Assembly (NCBI GenBank): GCA_007124075.1
Contig: SLFV01000526.1
Location: 1-6,389, forward strand
Source: Roseimaritima sp.
GTDB lineage: Bacteria > Planctomycetota > Planctomycetia > Pirellulales > Pirellulaceae
Reading direction: 5' to 3'
DNA: 6,389 bases
In this document: one piece after another, positions 1 to 6,389 of the stretch
Numbering within the stretch: the stretch's first letter is position 1
How the letters are laid out: each line of letters opens with the position of its first letter
The notes under the pieces: model-generated
Databases searched by the model: none
What the model saw: only the letters and a program-made list of their open reading frames with translations
Told to the model about the DNA's origin: nothing
Made by a program: the position numbers and the translations under genes

Positions 1-1
1 G

Positions 2-1555
2 GAACGAATGGCGGAGCTGGTTTATTCCGGCAAACTGCCTTTGGTGGAAGAGGTCCGTGATTTATCGACCGATGAAATTCGCATCGACGTTGTGCTTAAA
101 CCCGGCGCAGATGCCGATAAGGTTTTGGCCTACTTATTCAAACACACTCCGCTGCAAACCAATTTTCATGTTAACCTGACTTGTTTGGTTCCCAACGAGA
201 ACCCCGAAACCAGCTCCCCCTCACGACTGGGCCTAAAGGAAATACTCTGGCACTTCCTGCATTTTCGCTTGGAGGTTGTCACCAACCGGTTGACCAATGA
301 ACTGGCCTCGCTGGAAAAACGGATTCATCTTCTCCGCGGTTTCGCATTCGTGTTTGATGTCTTGGATGAAGTCATTCGCATCATTCGCGGCAGCGACGGA
401 AAAGCCGACGCGGCACAAAAGATCATGAAAAAATATCCTGCCTCCGATGGTGGATTGGATGCCGAGCAGACCGACGCGATTCTGGAGTTGCGGCTGTATC
501 GGTTGGCCAAACTGGAAATCAATGTCGTCTTGGACGAACTGAAAAGCAAGCAGCGGCGAGCACGTGAAATCCGCAAATTGTTGAAGGAGGATACTGCGGA
601 TACCAACGCCTCGGGACGCTGGCAGATCGTCCGTGAGGAACTGGAAGCGGTCCGCAACCATTACGCCAGCGGTCGCACCCATCCGCGACTAACTGAAATC
701 ACCACCATTGAGGAGGAACCGCAATACAACGAGGAAGACTTTATTGTTGAGGAGGACTGCCATGTGCTGATCACCACCGATGGTTGGGTGAAGCGGCAAA
801 AACAGATTGCCGATCCGGGAAAAAGTCGTCTTCGCAGCGGCGATTCGGTGCTGGCTTGCGTCGCGGGTTCGACCAGGCAAGCCGTCGCATTTTTCTCCTC
901 GCACGGCGTTTGCTACACGGCTCGGCTCGCGGACATTCCGCAATCGTCGGGATTTGGCGAACCGATCCAGAAGTTGTTCAAGCTAAAGGATGGCGAGCGA
1001 ATTGTCGCGGCCTATTCGCTTGATCCGCGCGTGACCGGCAATGTCTATGAAGACCCCAAAAACCCACAGTATTATCCGGAAGTCCATGCGTTGGCGGTTT
1101 CCAGTCGCGGATTCGCACTGCGATTCAGCTTGGAGACCTTTGTCGAACCATCGACACGGAGCGGCCGCCGTTACGCGCGACCTACGGGAGAAGATCAAAT
1201 CATTGGGGTGCTGCCGATCCACGGTACAGAAACCTTGTTGGCGGTCTCCGAAAACTGTCGCGCGATGATTTGTCCGATCGATGAAATCAATTACCTGTCT
1301 GGGCCTGGGAAGGGGGTAACCTTAATCCGGCTAGCACCCGAGGACCGTTTACTGGGATTCAAGGCCTCCCACGGAGATCGAGATTTGCTGACCATCATCA
1401 CCAACCGCGGAGCCAAGAAGACCATTTCAACAGCCAAATATAGGGTTACCTCACGGGGTGGTCGCGGGATTGAGGTGCAAAAAAATGGAAGGATCGCCCA
1501 GATCGTTCAGGATCCCCCCCCCGCGCCGCCAAATCTCACCGTTACCGACCAATGA
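2..1555 (+). CDS. parC: DNA topoisomerase IV subunit A (ParC-type), 5'-truncated by window edge
   Basis: A subunit of a type II topoisomerase, which cleaves and rejoins DNA and decatenates or relaxes it together with ParE. The frame is open to the left edge (Glu-Arg precede the ATG at 8), so that ATG is internal. By comparison with the family about 260-280 residues are missing, including the winged helix and catalytic tyrosine. Visible: the end of the breakage-reunion domain (KLPLVEEVRD, then LGLKEIL..FRLEVVTNR), the coiled-coil and C-gate region (AILELRLYRLAKLE, about 480-530), then a C-terminal beta-pinwheel of about five blades from about 760. Blade 1 reads GWVKRQ...SRLRSGDSV, matching ParC GWVRSAKG...YKAGDSF and not the GyrA box QRRGGKG. 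Blade 2 carries GFGEP like ParC GQGEP. This favours ParC over GyrA, although planctomycete copies are often labelled gyrase A. The tail is proline-rich (PPPAPP) and contains a nine-C run. parE follows on the same strand. Family certain; ParC versus GyrA fairly sure. Confidence 0.9.
   Translation, partial: ERMAELVYSGKLPLVEEVRDLSTDEIRIDVVLKPGADADKVLAYLFKHTPLQTNFHVNLTCLVPNENPETSSPSRLGLKEILWHFLHFRLEVVTNRLTNELASLEKRIHLLRGFAFVFDVLDEVIRIIRGSDGKADAAQKIMKKYPASDGGLDAEQTDAILELRLYRLAKLEINVVLDELKSKQRRAREIRKLLKEDTADTNASGRWQIVREELEAVRNHYASGRTHPRLTEITTIEEEPQYNEEDFIVEEDCHVLITTDGWVKRQKQIADPGKSRLRSGDSVLACVAGSTRQAVAFFSSHGVCYTARLADIPQSSGFGEPIQKLFKLKDGERIVAAYSLDPRVTGNVYEDPKNPQYYPEVHALAVSSRGFALRFSLETFVEPSTRSGRRYARPTGEDQIIGVLPIHGTETLLAVSENCRAMICPIDEINYLSGPGKGVTLIRLAPEDRLLGFKASHGDRDLLTIITNRGAKKTISTAKYRVTSRGGRGIEVQKNGRIAQIVQDPPPAPPNLTVTDQ
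1514..1522 (+). repeat. Nine-cytosine homopolymer in the 3' end of parC
   Basis: A run of nine C residues encodes three in-frame prolines in the tail of ParC, eleven codons before the stop. Such a run is prone to replication slippage, transcriptional slippage or base-calling error. Loss of one C (or a +1 slip) would stop translation almost at once at TAG 1557-1559. Gain of one C (or a -1 slip) opens a frame of 44 further sense codons ending at TGA 1654-1656. The run lies outside the conserved pinwheel, so length changes would alter only the tail. Confidence 0.9.
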
Positions 1556-1557
1556 CT

Positions 1558-1580
1558 AGCGAACGGTCGGGACTGTCGCT
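1558..1580 (+). other. Hairpin just downstream of the parC stop
   Basis: AGCGA (1558-1562) pairs with TCGCT (1576-1580). After a bulged A, CGGT (1564-1567) pairs with ACTG (1572-1575), with one G-T wobble, around a CGGG loop. It starts three bases after the parC stop. No T-run follows, so it does not look like an intrinsic terminator and parE is probably co-transcribed. It could stabilise the parC 3' end or tune parE expression. The alternative is chance pairing. Confidence 0.3.
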
Positions 1581-1652
1581 GCTTGATGGACATACCCCGC
1601 GATTGGACTTTCCCGACAGGCCCCCTTGTTTGCTTCTGATGAAACACAGGCA

Positions 1653-3557
1653 ATGAATAACCAATACAGTGCAAAAGACATCGTGGCCCTGGAGGGACTG
1701 GATCCCGTTCGTAAACGACCAGGGATGTACATTGGGGGCGTCAACAGCGCGGGCCTGCATCACTTGGTTTGGGAAATCGTTGACAACAGTGTGGACGAGG
1801 CCATGAATGGCTATGCCAGCGAAATCAACGTGACGCTGCAACGCGATGGTCAAACGATTACGGTGTCCGACAATGGACGCGGGATTCCCGTGGACAAACA
1901 TCCCAAAACCGGCAAGCCTGCATTGGAAATGGTGCTGACAGTACTCCATGCAGGGGGAAAGTTTGACGGTAAAAACTACAAAACTTCTGGCGGACTGCAC
2001 GGGGTTGGTGCCTCGGTGGTTAACGCGCTGTCCAAGGAGTTAACCGCGGTTGTAAAACGGGACGGTGCCCAGTACCGCATGCAATTTTCTAAGGGCATTT
2101 TGCAAGGCAAACTGCAACGGCTAAAAGGTGCGATTCGTGGCACGGGGACGACAATCACGTTTTCGCCCGATCCGACGATTTTCCCAAAGACCCAGTTCGA
2201 TTCGGAGACCATTCGACAACGCTTGGAAACCGTTAGTTTTATCCATCGGAATCTAAAAGTCAGTTACACCGACGAAGCCGCAGGGACGAAGGAAACGTTT
2301 CAGCATGAACAGGGAATCGTCGATTTCCTGAGCAAGGTCCTGAAACAACGTTCTGCCCGTCCAATTCATGAAATGCCGTTTGTGCTCCGGGACGAGCAGG
2401 AACACCGTTTGGAACTGGTTTTTCAATGGTCTGAATCGACCGACGAGCATGTCCGCTCGTTCGTCAACGGCATCCCGACAGCGGCTGGTGGTTCCCATGA
2501 AATTGGCTTTCGCAGTGGTCTGATCAAAGGTGTGCGAAACTACATTGATACGCACAACCTAACCCCACGCGGGCTGAAGATCAGTAGCGAGGATATTCGC
2601 GAAGGGCTGGTAGCGATCGTATCGGTGTTTACTCCCGAACCACAGTTTCAAGGACAGACGAAGGATCGCCTGAATAACCCCGAGGTTCAACCATTCGTGG
2701 AGAATTCGCTCCGTCCGGCAGTTGAGCAATGGATGAATAATAATCGCAGCGTCGCTGACGGGATCGTGGCCCGGATCATCGCCGCAGCCCGTGCCCGGGC
2801 TGCCTCGCGGGCCGCTTCTGAAGCGGTGCTGCGGAAAGGAGGCGGCAAACGCACGATGCTGCCTGGAAAACTGAGCGATTGCATTGCCGCCGGCCGAGGC
2901 GAATCGGAACTCTTCATCGTCGAGGGTGATTCCGCTGGTGGTAGTGCCAAACAAGGACGTGACCGCAATTTTCAGGCTATTCTGCCGCTGCGCGGCAAGG
3001 TGCTGAACACCGAAAGCGCGACGGTGAAGAAAATGCTGGAGAATAAGGAGATCCAGGATATGCTGACCGCGATTGGATGCGGCATCGGTTCGCAGGTAAA
3101 TCTATCCAACTTGCGATACGAACGGATTATCCTGTTGGCCGATGCCGATTCGGATGGGCATCATATTACGACGTTACTGCTAACGTTTTTCTACCGCCAT
3201 ATTCCGCAACTGATTAGCGAGGGGCGGCTGTATATCGCTCAACCACCGCTGTACCGAGTCGACATCGGCAAGGAGACCTTCTGGGCGGCAGATGATGAAG
3301 ATCGCGACCGTATCCTGTCCGAACATTCTGGACGGACAAATGTTGAAATCACCAGGTTCAAAGGTTTGGGGGAGATGATGCCTAAGGTGTTGTGGGAAAC
3401 GACTCTGAATCCCGCCTCTCGACGATTGTTGAAAGTCGAAGTCGACGATCAATTGGAGACCGACCGGGTGATCAGCGACCTGATGGGACGCGACGCCTCG
3501 GCCCGATTTCATTTCATCATGGATCGTGCAGAGGAGGTCGAGATCTTAGACGTGTAA
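1653..3557 (+). CDS. parE: DNA topoisomerase IV subunit B (ParE-type; GyrB/ParE family)
   Basis: ATPase subunit of the type II topoisomerase encoded with parC; ATP binding closes the N-gate and drives strand passage. It has 634 aa, the size of E. coli ParE (about 630) and without the GyrB insert. GHKL ATPase motifs: EIVDNSVDEA (Glu41 as general base, Asn45 for Mg), SDNGRGIP (Asp73), GGLHGVGASVVNALS (113-127), and the transducer QTK loop (335-337). Toprim: FIVEGDSAGGSAKQGRDR (Glu424) and DADSDG (Asp497, Asp499). The C-terminal RFKGLGEM is at 568-575. DADSDG is ParE-like whereas QGRDR is GyrB-like. The ATG at 1653 is chosen because it puts Glu41 and Asp73 at the positions usual for the family. 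An in-frame TTG at 1626 would add nine residues. No good Shine-Dalgarno precedes the ATG (AGG lies only 2 nt away). It lies 97 nt after parC, in an apparent operon. Confidence 0.96.
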   Translation: MNNQYSAKDIVALEGLDPVRKRPGMYIGGVNSAGLHHLVWEIVDNSVDEAMNGYASEINVTLQRDGQTITVSDNGRGIPVDKHPKTGKPALEMVLTVLHAGGKFDGKNYKTSGGLHGVGASVVNALSKELTAVVKRDGAQYRMQFSKGILQGKLQRLKGAIRGTGTTITFSPDPTIFPKTQFDSETIRQRLETVSFIHRNLKVSYTDEAAGTKETFQHEQGIVDFLSKVLKQRSARPIHEMPFVLRDEQEHRLELVFQWSESTDEHVRSFVNGIPTAAGGSHEIGFRSGLIKGVRNYIDTHNLTPRGLKISSEDIREGLVAIVSVFTPEPQFQGQTKDRLNNPEVQPFVENSLRPAVEQWMNNNRSVADGIVARIIAAARARAASRAASEAVLRKGGGKRTMLPGKLSDCIAAGRGESELFIVEGDSAGGSAKQGRDRNFQAILPLRGKVLNTESATVKKMLENKEIQDMLTAIGCGIGSQVNLSNLRYERIILLADADSDGHHITTLLLTFFYRHIPQLISEGRLYIAQPPLYRVDIGKETFWAADDEDRDRILSEHSGRTNVEITRFKGLGEMMPKVLWETTLNPASRRLLKVEVDDQLETDRVISDLMGRDASARFHFIMDRAEEVEILDV

Positions 3558-3588
3558 CAGTAAAGCTACGCCCGCACTTTTCCCCACC

Positions 3589-3614
3589 CGACGCATGATT
3601 CAAAACGTCGTTTT
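3589..3614 (+). terminator. Weak intrinsic terminator candidate after parE
   Basis: CGACG (3589-3593) pairs perfectly with CGTCG (3606-3610) around a 12-nt loop and is followed directly by TTTT (3611-3614). It begins 31 nt after the parE stop and reaches into the last codons of the convergent ugd gene. The order stem then T-run fits plus-strand termination. The stem is only five pairs and the T-run only four, so this is a weak candidate. Confidence 0.35.
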
Positions 3615-4956
3615 AGGAACCGACCGGTGACGCCTGAGTTCTGGAGATACAGACCGCTGGACGACCAATGCTGAAGTAACTAAAGCCCCGTTTGAGCAAT
3701 CGCTGGGGTTCGTACAAATTCCTACCGTCAAAGATGACATGCCCGTTCATTCGGGTTTTCACCTCGTCAAAATCCGGATTGTGATACGCCTTCCATTCGG
3801 TATTGATCGCAAGTGCTTCGGCACCATTGAGGGCATCCATCGCGCTTTCGCAATAAATCAGGCGATTCCCATAGCGTACCCGCACGTTCTCGGTCGCCTC
3901 CGGGTCGTGCACCTGAGCAATTGCCCCCTGCTCCAGCAGATAATCCAGCAGCGTCAACGCGGGGGCTTCGCGAATGTCATCGGTCCTAGGCTTGAAAGCC
4001 AGCCCCCAGACCGCGAAACGCTTGCCACCGATCTGATCACCAAAAAACTGTCGAATCTTTTCCACCAAAACCGTTTTCTGTTGATCGTTGACTTGGTCGA
4101 CCGCGTCCATAATCCGCGGCTCCATCCCCAATTGGCGTGCCATACTGGCCAAAGCTCGAACATCCTTCGGAAAGCAACTGCCGCCGTACCCGACACCCGG
4201 GAACAGAAAAGCGAAACCAATGCGTTGATCATGGCCTATTCCGCGGCGGACATCGTTGATGTCGCCATTCATTCGCTCGCACAAATTGGCCATTTCATTG
4301 ATAAACGAAATCTTGGTGCTCAACAAAGCATTAGCGACGTATTTGGTTAGCTCCGCCGATTGAGGGCTCATCACCAAAAACGGACGATCCGTCCTTAAAA
4401 ACGGCCGATACAGCTCCTCCAGCGCCTCGGCGACCTCGCCACGACGCACACCAACGACAATGCGATCGGGCTTCATAAAATCATCGATCGCCGCACCTTC
4501 CTTCAAAAATTCGGGATTGCTGGCAACGTCGACCTCACGTCCCAACACATCCTGCAAGCGTTCAAAAATGTATTGGTTCGTACCCACAGGCACAGTGCTT
4601 TTGGTGACCACAATTGCATCGGCAGTTAAATGCGGAGCAATGTGATCCACAACGGTTTTCAACGCGGTTAAGTCGGCTGATCCGTCCGCCGCAGGCGGCG
4701 TGCCCACAGCCAGATAGATGATCCGGCACGCCGATACCGCAGATGCCAAATCGGTTGTAAACGTCAATCGTCCAGCGGCAGCATTGCTCAAAACCAATTC
4801 GCTTAGCCCGGGCTCATAAATCGGCATCTTCCCCTCTCGAAGTGCCGCGATCTTCGCTTCATCGATATCGACACAGACAACATCGTTACCACTGTCCGCA
4901 AAACATGTTCCGGTCACCAAACCTACGTAACCCGTTCCGATCATCGCAATTTTCAT
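3613..4956 (-). CDS. ugd: UDP-glucose 6-dehydrogenase
   Basis: Oxidises UDP-glucose to UDP-glucuronate with two NAD+, in the cytoplasm. The product feeds capsule, exopolysaccharide or lipopolysaccharide sugars. The protein has 447 aa, in the range of the TuaD-like members of the family. The N-terminal Rossmann NAD site is GTGYVG (7-12), with VD-D at the end of the second strand (29-32). Family motifs follow: AVGTP (83-87), TKSTVPVGT (118-126), SNPEFLKEG (146-154), AELTKY with the active-site Lys205, and [12 protein letters not shown] (254-265) with the catalytic nucleophile Cys261. The C-terminal UDP-binding domain shows [16 protein letters not shown] (317-332) and FDGRN (409-413). All key residues are present. 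A TTG nine bases upstream (4965) is open, but GGAG at 4967-4970 lies 10 nt from the ATG at 4956 and only 1 nt from the TTG, so the ATG is chosen. It is convergent with parE, with a 55-nt gap. No polysaccharide genes are in view. Confidence 0.97.
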   Translation of the reverse strand: MKIAMIGTGYVGLVTGTCFADSGNDVVCVDIDEAKIAALREGKMPIYEPGLSELVLSNAAAGRLTFTTDLASAVSACRIIYLAVGTPPAADGSADLTALKTVVDHIAPHLTADAIVVTKSTVPVGTNQYIFERLQDVLGREVDVASNPEFLKEGAAIDDFMKPDRIVVGVRRGEVAEALEELYRPFLRTDRPFLVMSPQSAELTKYVANALLSTKISFINEMANLCERMNGDINDVRRGIGHDQRIGFAFLFPGVGYGGSCFPKDVRALASMARQLGMEPRIMDAVDQVNDQQKTVLVEKIRQFFGDQIGGKRFAVWGLAFKPRTDDIREAPALTLLDYLLEQGAIAQVHDPEATENVRVRYGNRLIYCESAMDALNGAEALAINTEWKAYHNPDFDEVKTRMNGHVIFDGRNLYEPQRLLKRGFSYFSIGRPAVCISRTQASPVGS

Positions 4957-4966
4957 CGATACCAAT

Positions 4967-4970
4967 CTCC
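4967..4970 (-). promoter_or_regulatory. Shine-Dalgarno of ugd
   Basis: Read on the minus strand this is GGAG, 10 nt before the ATG at 4956. It decides the start, since the alternative TTG at 4965 would be only 1 nt away. Confidence 0.65.
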
Positions 4971-5157
4971 ATCGCTTTTTCTGTAAACGCGAGTATTAAG
5001 GACTCTGCGAAGAATAAACTCAATTAGTTCATTTAGCTGGGAAGGCGTGCGGACTCAGCCGCTTCCGCATTCGACAACCATTGGAACCGTAGTTTAATCA
5101 AGCGAGTCCCCCGGTTACAGTAGGAAGCTGGTGACACAACCCTGCATTGCTGCCTGA

Positions 5158-5300
5158 GCTCTCATTGCCCCGTACCCCATCCAGTACCGGTTACCGACTG
5201 AGAGCCACGCACGAAACGTTGGCGCTGCGTTTAAGCGTAGTGATCAACTCACACCCCCACTCCAGACGACTTGGGTTCGTGCGATCAATCACTGTTTTTT
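5158..5300. repeat. Two adjacent inverted repeats followed by a T6 run
   Basis: GCTCTCA (5158-5164) pairs perfectly with TGAGAGC (5199-5205). Three bases later CGCACGAA (5208-5215) pairs perfectly with TTCGTGCG (5276-5283). Inside the first loop a small hairpin is possible (CAGT..CGG/CCG..ACTG, 5182-5200), and this competes with part of the outer stem. On the plus strand TTTTTT follows at 5295-5300. This could be a structured RNA end, or a folded 3' region of the DUF1559 transcript or leader of ugd on the other strand. The loops are long, and repeats of 7-8 bases can arise by chance in 400 nt, so confidence is low. Confidence 0.25.
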
Positions 5301-5376
5301 GAGGGCTTGACCCGCCCCTGAGGAGCAGGAGAAGCCCGTAGAGATGTGGATGGTGAAAGGTAAGACGCGTTTTGGT

Positions 5377-6384
5377 TTAGAATTCGCCCAACGGCTGACC
5401 GTCTCCGATTTGCGCAAGGCGCTCACGAGTAATCCGATCGACGGTTTCGGAAACAAACCGAACCGAACCATCCGCCATCGTGATTTGACAGCCGCCGGGA
5501 TGCAGACTCCCAGGAGACCCCCAACCAGCAAGACGGTTTCGGGTCATTGGCCGCGCGTTAGGCGTTGCATCCCAGCCACAGCAGGGCCCTAAAAAGTTAA
5601 TCCCTGGTCCGTAGGCCAAGTCGATTCCGTCTCCTACCCAGCGAACATGTCCCCAAGATGGAGTCACTCCATCATGATATAGCCGGATCGTCTCCACAAT
5701 CATCACCGTGTTGCTGGTGCCGTCCAGCAGATCTCGAAACCGTGATGAGTCGTTATGGCCGAACATACGTCGGGAATTAGCGTTATCAGCGCTCCAGCGA
5801 GGCGTCGAACTTGAACGTCGGCTGACACTGAAGTCGTAATTGGTTAACGAACCTTGCAGTGTTGTCGTCCCTGGCGAAATCGAATAATGTGCACTTCCTG
5901 TGGATGCATAAGATTCAGGATTCGGGTCAGAGGGACACAGAAAACTGTTTAGAATGGTACTGACGACAACGTCGTTGGCGTTTCCAGGTTCCCCTGGACG
6001 CGGACCGGCTACCGAGTTGGAACCACGCGAGTACGCACCGGTTGCTAGTCTGGAATCGAACATATCGAACAGTGCTTGCTGCTCGATAAAGGGCAGCACG
6101 CTCAGCCAGCCTTTATGATTCATCACGCGGCCGGCTCCCGGCATCGCTGTGCCTGTTTCTACCGAACCGCTTTGCAGTACTGCGTACACCATTTTCTGAT
6201 GGGTGTCGTGATAGTTATGCAACGCTAGACCTAATTGCTTCATGTTGTTGCCGCATGACATTCGCCTAGCCGCTTCCCGAGCCGCCTGTACGGCTGGCAA
6301 TAGCAAGCCGACCAAAACTCCGATGATGGCGATCACCACCAACAGTTCCACCAGCGTAAATCCCAAATTTCTTTTGCGAAACAT
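5377..6384 (-). CDS. DUF1559 domain-containing protein with prepilin-type N-terminus
   Basis: Member of the large planctomycete DUF1559 family of pseudopilin-like proteins; the molecular function is not established. It has 335 aa. A short basic leader (MFRKRNLG) is followed by a type III (prepilin) signal with expected cleavage between Gly8 and Phe9, FTLVE with Glu13 at +5, and a hydrophobic helix to about residue 29. After it comes the family signature LLPAVQAAREAARRMSC, then NNMKQLGLALHNYHDTH. Further family marks are FLCPSDP, DGTSNTVMIVE and, near the C-terminus, His295-x9-Asp305-Gly306 (HPGG...ADGSVRF), the H-x9-DG motif. It probably sits in the inner membrane or in a pseudopilin-like assembly with its C-terminal domain outside. 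The ATG at 6384 leaves only TAAAG upstream in the window, so the ribosome site cannot be judged. No pilus or secretion gene is adjacent, and the small lipoprotein often found next to such genes is not seen downstream. Family call secure. Confidence 0.95.
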   Translation of the reverse strand: MFRKRNLGFTLVELLVVIAIIGVLVGLLLPAVQAAREAARRMSCGNNMKQLGLALHNYHDTHQKMVYAVLQSGSVETGTAMPGAGRVMNHKGWLSVLPFIEQQALFDMFDSRLATGAYSRGSNSVAGPRPGEPGNANDVVVSTILNSFLCPSDPNPESYASTGSAHYSISPGTTTLQGSLTNYDFSVSRRSSSTPRWSADNANSRRMFGHNDSSRFRDLLDGTSNTVMIVETIRLYHDGVTPSWGHVRWVGDGIDLAYGPGINFLGPCCGWDATPNARPMTRNRLAGWGSPGSLHPGGCQITMADGSVRFVSETVDRITRERLAQIGDGQPLGEF

Positions 6385-6389
6385 CTTTA

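Larger units (their letters stand above)
4966..5376. other. Gene-free region between ugd and the DUF1559 gene
   Basis: About 410 nt with no coding frame I can support. The ugd-proximal part (about 4990-5037) is AT-rich and probably holds the ugd promoter. A poor minus-strand match is -35 TTGAGT (5023-5018) and -10 TAATAC (4998-4993), with a long 19-nt spacer. The middle (5158-5300) holds inverted repeats, listed separately, and a T6 run at 5295-5300 on the plus strand. Nearest the DUF1559 stop, GGGCTT/AAGCCC (outer limits 5307-5336) could pair, but no T-run follows it on the minus strand, so no convincing terminator for that gene is seen. No tRNA-like fold, tandem repeat or known riboswitch core was recognised. 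Confidence 0.6.

Noticed and set aside
8..10. ATG at position 8 as the true start of parC
   Set aside because: The frame is open upstream to the window edge, and the protein would lack the whole catalytic tyrosine domain. The alignment begins mid-domain, so the gene is cut by the window and not naturally short.
2559..2954. 131-codon and other minus-strand frames inside parE
   Set aside because: They are antisense to conserved ATPase and Toprim coding sequence and have no family features.
3602..3614. AAAACG/CGTTTT palindrome at the ugd stop as a bidirectional terminator
   Set aside because: The loop would be one base and the stem is mostly A-T. The CGACG/CGTCG hairpin overlapping it is a better, though still weak, plus-strand candidate.
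3739..4350. 203-codon open frame on the plus strand inside ugd
   Set aside because: It lies wholly antisense to a strongly conserved gene and shows no recognisable domain. It is a shadow of ugd codon usage.
4993..5023. Sigma-70-like promoter for ugd (TTGAGT, TAATAC)
   Set aside because: The spacer is 19 nt and the -10 matches only three of six consensus bases. It is noted in the gap entry but not claimed as a feature.
5307..5336. GGGCTT/AAGCCC inverted repeat as a terminator for the DUF1559 gene
   Set aside because: On the minus strand it is followed by an A-run, not a T-run, and the loop is 18 nt or more with only patchy inner pairing.
5289..5531. 80-codon minus-strand frame overlapping the end of the DUF1559 gene and entering the gap
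   Set aside because: Its first half lies in another frame of the conserved H-x9-DG region. The start has no support, and the remainder in the gap has no domain or signal.

Overview
The window comes from a bacterial chromosome, very probably a planctomycete of the Pirellulales/Rhodopirellula type. The strongest taxonomic clue is the last gene. It encodes a DUF1559 protein with a type IV pilin-like N-terminus (G|FTLVE) and a C-terminal H-x9-DG motif, a family greatly expanded in Planctomycetes. The DNA is of moderate GC and the genes are housekeeping-like. I see no insertion sequence, CRISPR array, phage gene, tRNA or rRNA.

Layout. (1) Positions 2-1555, plus strand: the 3' two thirds of a topoisomerase IV subunit A (ParC-type) gene, cut by the left window edge. 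(2) Positions 1556-1652: a 97-nt spacer with competing inverted repeats. (3) Positions 1653-3557, plus strand: a complete type II topoisomerase B subunit (ParE-type, 634 aa). (4) Positions 3558-3612: a short convergent gap with a weak terminator-like hairpin. (5) Positions 3613-4956, minus strand: a complete UDP-glucose 6-dehydrogenase. (6) Positions 4966-5376: a gap of about 410 nt without a gene, holding inverted repeats and a T6 run. (7) Positions 5377-6384, minus strand: a complete DUF1559 pseudopilin-like protein whose start lies 5 nt from the right window edge.

How they work together. parC and parE make the two halves of one A2B2 type II topoisomerase: A binds and cleaves DNA and wraps or contacts it with a beta-pinwheel, while B supplies ATPase and Toprim domains. 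They form an apparent operon. Ugd makes UDP-glucuronate for polysaccharide synthesis and has its own ribosome binding site. The DUF1559 protein is probably exported and anchored by its N-terminal helix; its function is unknown. The minus-strand genes have no evident functional link to the topoisomerase operon.

No clearly new system is visible. The most interesting local signal is a nine-C run near the 3' end of parC. A -1 slip there would open a reading frame running across the whole spacer to a TGA that overlaps the parE ATG as ATGA. Further points are the competing pairings in the same spacer, an RGGRG (GyrA-box-like) motif in the last rather than the first ParC blade, and the inverted repeats in the 410-nt gap.
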